64,000 nucleotides of DNA from Anniella stebbinsi (Eukaryota; Chordata; Lepidosauria; Squamata; Anniellidae): contig JARDYH010000002.1 of assembly GCA_029215795.1 (NCBI GenBank), positions 8,673,001-8,737,000 of the forward strand. The letters are read 5' to 3'. Each line of letters begins with the position of its first letter. Within the stretch, counting starts at the first letter, position 1. Below, one piece after another: positions 1-10,162 of this stretch. A program made the position numbers and the translations under genes. The notes beneath the pieces were generated by a model. It was not told where the DNA came from and ran no database searches. It saw only the letters and a list, made by a program, of their open reading frames with translations.

Positions 1-1069
1 GCTGCCGAAGGTCTCATAGCAACCCGTTTAAGAGCTTCCAATAAAAATCCAGCTCGTCACCCCCCACCCCTTCCTCCCTTCTCTGTATCTCTTTCTCTTT
101 CACTGTCTCTTCCCGGACACACGAAGATGTGTACTGCTTAGAAACTGAGCACTTTCAGAGTGTATAGGGCTTGCTTTTGCTATCCACGATGCTGAGAGAA
201 CAAGCCTCCTTCAGCCGTTTTGCTTGGACACTGTTTTCACGACAAACGGGATAATCCAAGTTTAAAGATGAAATGCGAGCCAGGAAAAGAGCCCCTGAAT
301 AATTAGGGGCCCTTGACTTACCTTTCTTTCTCACCCAGGAAACAGGCTCTCTAAACTGTAGGACGGCTACTTATTCAGGGATGCAAGAGGAAGTAGAATT
401 CAGAATTCACAGGAAAGAACTCTATGAACTGATTCACCCAATAACACTCTTAATTTGGGTATGCATGGAACTGAGCTCACCACTGTCAGCCATACGGAAA
501 GGGAAGTTTCTGGGGACCTGCATTGGTCACAACATCAGGGCACCGTGAGGAATCAGATCAACACAGAATCATTGGAGAGCAACCTAGGAAGTGTTATGGC
601 AAATGGGGTTTCCATAGACGTGTCCATTAGGGGCAGAGAAAGGATTTCCCTTGAGGCTTGCCCAGGGAACACATCCAAAGTCTTGAGGATTGGGATGGGG
701 GAGTCAGGAAGGCCTCCCACAACCAGAAGATGTCCAGCTTGGCTCATCCTTACATTTTCAGTGAAGGGCAGTAGCAATGCCATTTGAGTCCTTTATTGCT
801 ATTAAACTTGAGAACCTGAATGTAAAATCAAATAAAGGTTGTGATCCTAGTAATTTACCCAACAAATTTGTGTTGCCTCTTTCTTCCAGGTTGATGGTAC
901 AACTGATGGTACAAAACTGCTTCTGGTTTTGATAGGGATGCACAAATCTGTCCATTTCAGTTTCTCATTTCTGGCCCTGAGTTCTAGCATTATAAGGGAG
1001 GCAAACCTCCTTGACCCACTTTCTCCACCCCATTCATCATCTAAACATCTATATCATATTCCTCACATG
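1..1069. other. Anonymous non-coding DNA
   Basis: I see no gene, RNA or recognisable repeat here. The short open frames have no family resemblance and lie on both strands, as expected by chance. Confidence 0.6.
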
Positions 1070-1547
1070 GGCCTTGTCTACACCATGGTTTTTTTCTGGG
1101 GTCATCCCAGGGTCTCTCCCGTGCGTCTAAATGATGCACAGGGCATCCCAGGGGCAACTGGGGAGGGCCCAGGGATGACCCTGGGAAAACCCCAGGATAG
1201 TGGAAACCGGAGATATCCCAGTTTTCCAACCATCCTGGAAGCTGAAATGGGCACAGAGCCGTGTGGGGTGACTCCATGCCCATAGGGGTGGGAGGCAGCA
1301 ACTCCACCATCCCCAGGATGGTGGGGGTGGGAGTTTTCCCCTTTCATGCTCCACCACACTCCCTGCTCTACTCCTTTTAAAAAAAATTCAACAAACTGGC
1401 AGGTGCAATGGGTGTGACAGGCACAACATCCCTGTTCCCTTCCAGGACATCGCACTTCCTGTTTGAATGCCCAGGTAGGATCGCGAAAGTAGGTAAGTCC
1501 ACGATCCTCCTCCTCCCTCCCTCTACGCCCTTAGGTGTAAAAAGGGC
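1070..1547. mobile_element. TCTACACC-end DNA element, copy 1
   Basis: The left end reads GGCCTTGTCTACACC and the right end reads GGTGTAAAAAGGGCC, a degenerate terminal inverted repeat. The interior shares its CACAGAGCC...GGGGTG...CTCCATGCCCAT block with a copy at 7935-8554, and its right end is homologous to the end at 9959. It encodes no protein. The superfamily is not clear because I see no convincing target-site duplication. Confidence 0.6.
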
Positions 1548-2905
1548 CTTGGTCAGCTTTTATTTTTTTTTATCTAAACTAAAATGTCTCCAATACTTCC
1601 ACAGGGGGATGTCAGAGAAATTTGCAAAAAATTGAAATAAGTTCCAATTTCTTGAATCTGACCTCGGATTCCGCAGTTGTCTGTAGAATTGTGGGCTTTT
1701 CTTTCTTTCTTTCTTTCTTTCTTTTTAATTCTTTTGGGGGGGGGGGATTTGTGCAAATCCATATTTATTAGCACAAATATTGTGCAAATGGTACAAGTGT
1801 GCATCTGATTCCACCAACGGTGGACAATGGAATGAAAGATGCCTGACAATCTGCAAAGCACAGGTGGAATGACTTTCATAAAACCCATACATCCCTATTT
1901 TCTCACTGGGAAGGTGCTCCATCCCCTTGATTATTTTGCTTTTGATTTTCTGCACTTTTTCCAGCTCTCCAATATCCTTTTTGAGATAGTACAGCCAGAA
2001 TGGTCCATAGCATTCCAACTATGACAAGAAATAGACAGCTTATATACAAAGACATTATAATGTTCCTTTCAATTGCAATCTCTGTCAAAATAATTCCGAC
2101 AAGGAATTTATCTTTTGCACCACCACAACAAATTAAATTGACACTTGTATCAAGCTATCTGACACAACCCAAAGACTGGGTAGCTTGTTTAGATCCAACT
2201 AGTGTATCTCTTTTCTCCACTGAATACTATTTGCCATTGTCATGCCTATTTTCCAAGTTCAGGGAGATTCTCTTGGAGCTCTTCTTTATAGTCTTCTTGA
2301 GTGTTCAGTATTACTGGCTTAAATATCCCCCCCCAGGTTTTATGGGTCTACTTGAGGTTAAGGATGACAAAGGATATCCAGCTTGGCCACTCCATGCCAG
2401 TCCACAGACCCCTATGCTAGTCTGACCAGACACCCACCAAGTCGGGCAAGTGCAGGAATCCCCACTTACCTGTGAGCCGCCATTTTGCAGAAAGCTATGA
2501 ATAAGCATTTTATGTAAACTCCCATTTTACACAAAGTGTAGCCACAAATAGGGCCATTTACACAAAATAGCAGAAGTATATCGACTAATTAGGTAGTCCA
2601 TTTATGGCCACCATTTTGTACAAAATGGGGATTTATGTAAAAAGACTACCCAAAGTTTTCCACAAAATGGTGCTCGCAGGGAGGAAGGGATGCTGTGTGC
2701 CACACACTGGGTGCCCCTGGACCATCCAACAGCTTGGCATGCCTGCCTGCAGGGGTCGGATGAGGAGTGGGTCTCAGGCACATGGTCTTGGGAGGTTTTG
2801 CCCATCTCTAACTTGTAGCCACTTTTGTGGGGATGAATTCTATATATCTATTTTTGCAAATGAACAGATTACCATTATCATACGAAGTCTCAGAGGGGTG
2901 TTGCA

Positions 2906-2953
<48 letters not shown>

Positions 2954-4112
2954 GCAAACTGAAGGTTCTCCATCACTTCATTCAGTGGTGGGGGTGTAAT
3001 GAGCCCATCAGCATTATTTCCTCTGAAATGTCCCTGTGGGAGTGACACTATACCAGATGCAGTTCATAGTTAATATTGGATTTAATTTGGCTTAAGGAGC
3101 CATCTTGCAAAGAGAAATGCGGGGGATAATCATGTAACAGGCACTGTATGGAAACATGAAACTGTATCAGGGATCATTTTGTCTTTAGGCGATCAGCAAA
3201 CTTCCCCATCAATTAACATGGCATGGATAAATATGTCTGTCATTGCCTGATGAACTTGAGTGTTTAAAACTCCCATCCCAAGCATTATGTGAATCTTACA
3301 TTTTTTTTATGCCAACAAGAGACATGTGAAGATACGGGAATCATTTTAAATACATGAATATGGATAAGTACATACATAAGGAAGATTCTGTTAAGATACA
3401 AATACTGGCCATACTCCACTACTTAAGTTCACAACCGTTGAGAGATGTAACAATATCATCATCATCATCATCATCATCAACAACAACAATAGCAGCAGCA
3501 ATGTGAAAGCATATTTTGGAAACAGGTTCTAACTGCCTCCCCTTCAAGGGGTTGCACTGAGAATTGTTATTCTGCCAGCAGAAGAATGTCACTGGTGGAA
3601 CAGGACTTGTGTCCTTTTCTCCCACCCTCCAAATTTTCCACTTAAATATACATTAAATTTGATGGCACTATGGTGACTCTTTTCATTTGGTTCAACAACA
3701 CTCACCTCTTACACTAGGTCCTGAGTAGCACCATAACGATTCTGGTTGGTTTCATGATCAACTGTTCTAGGGCACAGTCATGTAGGGTATCAAGACATTT
3801 GACATCTTTGTCATGACTGGAACATGCCTTCATTCACTCCATATGAAGGTGATTGAAATCTACAACATTTTGTCATTTGGATGCCTACTTGCTTTCATTC
3901 TCTATTTAAGGCCACTTAAGAACTTTCTGGTCTGGGGGATGATTGTATGTTCCTAGTACTAAATTAATCTTGGAGCCCAGTATTGACACCCACAACACTG
4001 TTATAGAGGAGTCTACCTCTTTTAGATTTTCTTGTCTGCTTGACACTATACCATCTTTCAAGTACAGAGAAACACCTACGACAGTACACCCTTTCCTGTC
4101 CTTCCTATAAAA
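1548..4112. other. Non-coding DNA with simple repeats
   Basis: It contains a (TTTC)n tract near 1697-1724, a (TG)n(TA)n tract at 2906-2951 and an (ATC)n tract at 3455-3479. The 2465-2690 part has several CATTTTACACAAA-like words, probably an old repeat. No gene is supported. Confidence 0.6.
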
Positions 4113-4347
4113 TAGGCTGACCATATGAAAAGGAGGACAGGGCTCATGTAACAGTTAAGGTTGCAGGGGCCTTGCCTCCTTTTGTATATGGTCACTCTAG
4201 TATAGTGCCTGCAACTTTAACTGTTGTGATGAAGAGGGAAATTCACCAGGAACTAATTGCATAGAAATGACACTGACTGAAATTCCCTTTTCTCTATGAC
4301 TGTTAAAGTTACATGAGCCCTGTCCTCCTTTTCATATGGTCAGCCTA
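4113..4347. mobile_element. Palindromic MITE, TAGGSTGACC family (subfamily A), internally deleted
   Basis: The ends are TAGGCTGACCATATG and CATATGGTCAGCCTA, and the element folds on itself over most of its length. It is flanked by a perfect 8-bp target-site duplication, CTATAAAA, at 4105-4112 and 4348-4355. At 235 bp it is shorter than the usual 320 bp, mainly from loss in the left arm. An 8-bp duplication and TAGG termini fit a non-autonomous hAT-type element. Confidence 0.88.
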
Positions 4348-5742
4348 CTATAAAATGTTTAGTCAGAGATGACCACATGCTGCTGGTCTTCTCCAATCCT
4401 GTTTCCATTATGCACACTATATCTATGTTCTCCTTAAACCCACACATTCCAACTCTCCCATCTCAGCTTGGAGGCTTTTAGTATTAGCATAGAAACACCT
4501 ATACCATGTCCCTCGCCATATGTTTCTGGCACATGCATTTTCCACGATGGCCCCTGGGCCTTTTTCACTGGCTATCATGTTTTATTGTAAGCTAGTGGCC
4601 TATTTCCATGTCATCCCCACTTGGGCAATCAGAAACAGTTTCACTTTCACCCCTGTGGTGTAGCACTGCCTTCCCACGCCTGATTTCTTCTATCAAGTCT
4701 CTTTTGTGATAGTCAAGTCATTGGAACTGGGCCAAGCATCTTCCCTTTAATTAACAATTGGCCTCTTTCTCATTCCTGCCGAACCAGGAGCAGGTGTGTG
4801 CTCTCTGTGTAGGTGATTTCCAATTGATTGGTGAGTCACAAGGGTGTGTGTGACTCCTTTGCCCTCCTCCTTTGGCTAGGTGGAGTCCCTGCTCCTTTGA
4901 GAATGGGGGTCCATTGGGAGTTGTAAGTGTTATCATTCTGGATCCCAGCTCCCTTCTGACAAGGCGGTGGAAGTGCATGAGGTACTCCCCAGCGTCTGTT
5001 GAGTGGCAGTAAATTTGGAATCTGCATAGTTTAGATAGTTTAAGGGCTTAGAATTGCTTTTGGTTGGTTTCTTCTTACTTTATTTTTGTACTTAATAGAT
5101 TCTCCATTCTCTTATTGTTGCTGTAAAAACTCTTTTGATAATAAATGCATTTTTTCTTCCATGTTGTGAAATGTGTCATTGAGGTTTCTGAGGAAGATGC
5201 CAGGGAGAGGCTTTCTCTCCCCACATGGCCTAACCACTCAGGAAATCTACCAAGTTATTTGATCTCTGCTTGCTAGATTTGTGGGGGGAGTTACAGCACA
5301 AGGGGACTTGACCAAACTCCTGTTCCATCATTATAATCTAGGGATGATTCAGTCCAACCAGATGTTTCCCAGCTCCTGACAGCTTTCCCCCAGGGTTCAG
5401 TTTAAAAGCTGTTCTGCTACTTTTAAATGTGAAGTGCCAGAAGCCTGGTTCCTTTCTGGTTCAAGTGGAACCCTTCTTTTTGTGTAGGACCAGCTTATCC
5501 TAAAATGTTCCCTAGTGCCTAACAAATTTGAGCCCCTCTCCTCACTTAAGAAATCAGCAAAATCCAAGGCTGTCAAAGTTCACTGAATTCCACCACAAAG
5601 CTCATTCTGAGTCATTTCCATGTCAGACTGTGAGCTTTGGGTTTGTTTGTTTTTCACACAAAGAATTGTACATGTTTTTGTGCAGATTTTTTTTATAGTT
5701 GTATGCATTTTTGAAATGTTCACATTTTCTCCTATTAGTTAA
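4348..5742. other. Anonymous non-coding DNA
   Basis: I see no gene and no repeat that I recognise. Confidence 0.55.
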
Positions 5743-5937
5743 AGTTAAAGCTGCAGGAGCCCTGCCCTCTTCTGTATCTGATCAAGAGGGTGGGGCTCCT
5801 GCAGCTTTAACTGTTGTGATGAATAGGGCATTTTACCAGGTGCTGCAAGCATACAAATGACACCTGCTGAAATTCCCTTTTCTATGCAGCTGCTAAAGAT
5901 GCAGGAGCCCTGTCCTCCTTTCCATATGGCCACCCTA
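5743..5937. mobile_element. Palindromic MITE, TAGGSTGACC family, left arm truncated
   Basis: The sequence has the family's central GTTAAAGCTGCAGG block, the opposing arm and the right end GGCCACCCTA. The outer left arm is missing, so no target-site duplication can be read. A second small right-arm fragment lies about 110 bp downstream. Confidence 0.75.
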
Positions 5938-6042
5938 GTATATTATCATTTTCTACAACAAAATGGGGCTCATTTTTGAGTATGTGTGTTACATTGGGGC
6001 AGCAGAAGCGAACTCCATTTTGATATCATTACAGCACCAGAC

Positions 6043-6093
6043 AACTGCTAAAGAAACAGGAGCCCTGTCCTCCTTTTCATATGGTCGCCCTAT
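6043..6093. mobile_element. Right-arm fragment of TAGGSTGACC MITE
   Basis: It carries AACTGCTAAAGAAACAGGAG followed by CCTGTCCTCCTTTTCATATG and GTCGCCCTA, the outer right arm of the family. Only about 50 bp are present. Confidence 0.7.
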
Positions 6094-6771
6094 CATATGT
6101 GAAAGCAGGGTTATTAAAATAAAATATCACTGTTAACTTCTCAGTAGAGAGCAATTATCCGCTCCTTTACTCATAAATACACAAAATGCATCAGTTTTGG
6201 GGGCATTCATTTTCTGTGGGATTTACAAATGTGTTTCCCATGCTGGGGACCAGAGGAGGTAAGATGGGCCAACTCCAGTCGCAGTCTTTTATTCTGATGG
6301 ACAGCACACCACAGTGGATTTACCTGCACTGACTGTGAAGCTGTGGGCGACTTGTGTCCTGGGAAAAGAAAGAAGCACCAGATACAAAATGCTGAACAGC
6401 CATACGGAAAGCAGCGAGCTATGAGAGAGACCATCATATACTAATTAAGATCTAGACACCATGGTGCCATGCATCTTCAATGGGTGCATTATATGGATTT
6501 GCATATAAATGTGGGTGCCAGGGGAAACATTTGTGTTCTGCTACATAAGCCTGATAGGAAAACTCTGAAGTGGAAATAAATTCTGATGGCTTTTTGATTG
6601 TTCGAGGTTTTTAAAAAATATAAAATCAGAATATATATATATATATATATATATCCAGACGGACTCTGTGTGTGTGTGTGTGATTTGCATTTAGCTCTCA
6701 ATTTGGTTTCAATATTAGCAAAACTATACCTTTATTTATTTATTTATATTGTACAATGGTATTTATGATCC
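6094..6771. other. Non-coding DNA with (TA)n and (TG)n
   Basis: A (TA)n tract at 6630-6654 and a (TG)n tract at 6667-6681 are separated by a few bases. Nothing else is recognisable. Confidence 0.55.
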
Positions 6772-7178
6772 TGGGCAGGATCTACATGTCCTTGATGCGC
6801 CCTCCCTGCGCCACAAGCTGCTTTGGAGCGCTTCACCCCGCCTAGCGTGGCTCAAGCCTCGGAGGCTCTGCCCGCGCCCGCGCTGCTGCAGCCACCGCCC
6901 TTTCATCCAGGCCGTTCCTGGGGAGGGGGGAGGGAGGAGGGAGGAGGGAGGGTTGTAAACAAAAGCCAGTGATTGGGAGAGGGATTTCCAATTGCTAGCT
7001 TTTGTTTACAACCCTCCCTCCTCCCTCCCTGGGACCGGCTGGGATGAAAGGGCGGCGGCGGAGGCGAAAGCGCAAGCAGAGCCTCCAAAGCTTGAGCCAC
7101 ACTAGACGAAGTGCAGCGCTCCAAAGCGGCTTGTGGCGCAGGGAGGGCGCATCGAGGACGACGTGTAGATCCAGCCCT
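6772..7178. mobile_element. Large palindromic DNA element with GGGC-ATCTACA ends
   Basis: The left end GGGCAGGATCTACATG pairs with the right end GTAGATCCAGCCC. Inner arms such as CCCTGCGCCACAAGC and GCTTGTGGCGCAGGG continue the fold, and the centre has GTTGTAAACAAAAGC against GCTTTTGTTTACAAC. The whole 400-bp stretch is therefore one imperfect foldback. TGATC flanks both sides (6766-6770 and 7178-7182) and may be a duplication, but this is uncertain. The GC-rich, CpG-containing arms could mimic a CpG island. Confidence 0.75.
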
Positions 7179-7934
7179 GATCTAGGGTGGGGCTAAAACT
7201 ACCCACCATACATCAGAAACATTTTTGGCAGTGTCAAAAAGTGCCCACCTTTCTGATTTACTACACAGTATTCAGATATCAACCTATGTGTTACGTGATC
7301 CTTGATTGGGTAGAATTAGGAACGGATGCATCTGTCAATTTCAGATATTCTCACAAATCAACCAGTTTAGTTAGGATATAACTACCTGATGAGAGACTCT
7401 GGCCTGCTAAATAACTGAGGCTGAAACTCTTTATTTTCCAAGGAAATCCACATGAGTTGGATCTCTCTTTCTTTTAGGTTAACTTAAGGCTCATCTATTT
7501 TAAGGTTCCCTGCTAACCCAGCCTGCATGTTGGATGATTTATTGCGGGACTATAGTCAGGTGTATGTTTTTGATATGATTGGAAAGAAATAAGCCATAAA
7601 ACAAAACAAAACTGGACATTTTCTGATATACAATAGAAGAAGCAAAGAAGGAAACACCTACTTTATGAACTGGAGGTATTAAAATCTTGAGTTGTCCTCA
7701 GACTGGAGAGGACAAGGAAAGCACACCCTGGCTTCTGCCATCAGACAGGAGACCTACGCTCACTGGGAGTAGGTCTCTTAGGAGTGTTGGAGGAATCCGT
7801 TGAGATCAGGTCTGCCAAGGTTTTATCAGCTTGGCCCCCCGGGACTCCAGCTTGCTTGTCCAAAAGCTAACCCTGCTCAACCTGTGTGAGTCGGGCCAGT
7901 TCATGGACTTGTACCACCACCAGCGCACAAGTAA
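7179..7934. other. Anonymous non-coding DNA
   Basis: No gene or recognisable repeat is visible. The last 130 bases may already be part of the degenerate element that follows. Confidence 0.5.
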
Positions 7935-8554
7935 GCTGGCACCAGAAACAAGCACAGAGCCATGCGGGGTGGCTCCATGCCCATGGGGAGAAATTCCACC
8001 ATCCCCAGGATGGCACAGGGGGGTTTCCCTACCTTTTCTGCAGCTTAACGCTCCCTCCTGTGTATTTAAATGTAAAAAAGAAATGGCGGGCGCAATATCG
8101 CGACATCCTGGGAAGAAGCCAGGAAGATGCACTTCCTAGTTGGAAAGACGGGGACAATCTCAGAAGCTGGTAAATCCAGGATCATCCCCAGGCCCTCCCT
8201 CTACACCTAGGCTGACCATATGAAAAGGAGGACAGGGCTCATGTAACTTTAACAGGTGTAGAGAAAAGGGAATTTCAGCCAGGGTCATTTGTATGCAATT
8301 AGTTCCTGGTGAAATTCCCTCTTCATCACAACAGTTAAAGTTGCAGGCACTATACTAGAGTGACCATATGCAAAAGAAGGCAGGGTCCCTGCAACTTTAA
8401 CTGTTGTGATGAAGAGCAAATTTCACCAGGAACTAATTGTATAAAAATGACACTGGCTGAAATTCCCTTTTCCCTATAACTGTTAAAATTACATGAGCCC
8501 TGTCCTCCTTTTCATATGGTTAGCCTATCAACACCCTTAGGAGTAGAAAGGGCC
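7935..8554. mobile_element. TCTACACC-end DNA element, copy 2, with nested MITE
   Basis: The block CACAGAGCCATGCGGGGTGG with CTCCATGCCCATGGGG matches copy 1. The right end reads ACACCCTTAGGAGTAGAAAG then GGCC. The end is split by a 320-bp palindromic MITE at 8208-8527. The left boundary is not clear. Confidence 0.6.
8208..8527. mobile_element. Palindromic MITE, TAGGSTGACC family (subfamily A), full length
   Basis: The ends are TAGGCTGACCATATG and CATATGGTTAGCCTA, and the length is 320 bp. The flanks TCTACACC (8200-8207) and TCAACACC (8528-8535) are an 8-bp target-site duplication with one mismatch. The two arms pair through GGAATTTCAGCC and GGCTGAAATTCC. It is inserted inside the TCTACACC-end element, so it is the younger of the two. 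Confidence 0.9.
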
Positions 8555-9705
8555 TAGGTGGAAAGAACACTCTGGCCCCATCCATTGGCCAGACGAACAA
8601 GAGACCCAATCAAGCAGGAACACAATTAAGGCATGATCAGCTTGGTGTAAAATGCACTGAAATGCCTGCTTATAGCATATATCCGTTGATGCTGACAGGA
8701 GCAGGAAAGGCTGTTTTATATGTGAGCGAGTGTGGGTGATGTGGGAATCTGCATGTGTTGTGGAGGGATGGTACATGACATGACTGGTGTGTGAGAGTGT
8801 GAGGTGATTATACACACTTTATACCTGGCCATGCCCACTGGTAAAATGTTCCCTTGTCCCAGAAGAGGTTCCCTTGGTGCCAATCTAGACTCCAACTGAA
8901 AAAAGTTTCCCCATCCCTGTTCTATATGATGTTTCTACAAAAGCAATTCAGAGCGAGGGTAATTCTTCTCACCCTCACTCTGAGTGGGTGAATAATTTTA
9001 TTTTCACTAATGCAGATCGATAACAGCTCTTCTCACACTCACTCTGAATGGGTGAATATCTTTATTTTATTTTTACATATCCTTACACAGAATTTTTTTT
9101 AAAAAAGTGGGTACTTTCCCCCAAAAAAATGTTTAATGCTTCACTGCAAACCTTCTCCCACACTTTTCAGCTAAGCCCAACTAATCTTCTTTTGCCTGAT
9201 ATAAAAAGGTGGACCCTATTAAGAGATACTCTTTGTCACTTTTATCCCTGAGAGAGAGGCATGCTGTTTTATATCGGGTATAAACAACTATCTGCTGGAA
9301 CCACACAGAGTGCAAATAGAAAACTCTGTATTTCTTTATTGGAATGGCTTAATGAAATTAACCAAGATTGGAGGATTAGTACCTTGAGGACATTAATGGT
9401 TTCCATATTGACTCTGGTTGACTTTGTACCTGCTTTTTAGAACAATACAGGAAACCTGAAACCTAAGGTATGACTGGTTATTTCACAGTCAGTATGTGAA
9501 ATTGAAGCTTTGTTTACTTCTACAACTTCCAGCTATTTCCAATCCTTTCTGGCCAGTCTCAAACCATCTTCCCCTCACCTCACAGGTTCCCTCCATGATC
9601 CTTTTCATATTGCTGTCATTTCTTTGGCTCACCAGACCTCCTTTCCCACAATTCTGTGTTTTCCCGACTTTGGTATCCTGCAAGGTCCCAACTGCTCTTT
9701 CTCCT
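8555..9705. other. Non-coding DNA with a short tandem duplication
   Basis: A CTTCTCACHCTCACTCTGAR unit followed by TGGGTGAATA occurs twice, about 64 bp apart, near 8963-9060. The words GTTTCCCCATCCCTG near 8905-8919 look like the right end of a hAT-type element, but I cannot find its partner. No gene is supported. Confidence 0.5.
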
Positions 9706-9837
9706 GGGCCAGGTCTACACCAAGCAGGATATAACACTTTGAAAATGGTTTGAAAATGGTATGCCAAGTGTGTCCTGGGCCCCAACAGTTCTCAAAACCA
9801 TTATAAACCATTATAAAGCAGCATGTAGATCCTGCCC
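9706..9837. mobile_element. Short foldback element with GGGC-TCTACAC ends
   Basis: The left end GGGCCAGGTCTACACC and right end TGTAGATCCTGCCC are inverted. The centre contains GGGCCCCAACAG, also found in the related element at 14832-15015. It has no coding capacity. Confidence 0.65.
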
Positions 9838-9958
9838 AGGTCCCGCAACCTCTTTTTTTCTTCTGCACTTATTCCTCTCTTGCCATTTCTAGGGTCTGAG
9901 AAGCTTAGCCAATAGAGCAGAGACCTTCCGTGATATCAGGGCAGCTCAGCCAATCTCT

Positions 9959-10128
9959 GGCCCTTTCTACACCTAAGGTTATAGAAGGAGGGAGGGGGAG
10001 GATTACAGACTTACCTGCTTCTGCGATTCTCCCCCAGCATCTAAATGGAAGCTCGATGTCCCTGAAGGGAAGAGGGATGTCACACTCACAAATTTTATTT
10101 TAAAGAAACTGGAGCTGGGGGTATAATT
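9959..10128. mobile_element. TCTACACC-end DNA element, copy 3, left part (split by L2)
   Basis: The end GGCCCTTTCTACACCTAAGG is followed by GATTACAGACTTACCTGC and GGAGCTGGGGGTATAATTG. The same order of blocks occurs at 14422-14590. The element resumes at about 12974, after the L2 insertion, where GCACTC continues the AATTGCACTC seen in the uninterrupted copy. Confidence 0.7.
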
Positions 10129-10162
10129 GAGGGAAAGTGGGCGGGGGGGGCGGTGAGGGAAA

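Noticed and set aside
8208..8527. Opposite centre orientations among MITEs taken as general evidence of inversion
   Set aside because: For a near-perfect palindrome, opposite insertion orientation looks the same as a flipped centre. Only the 36553/50443 pair, which shares a flank, is informative.
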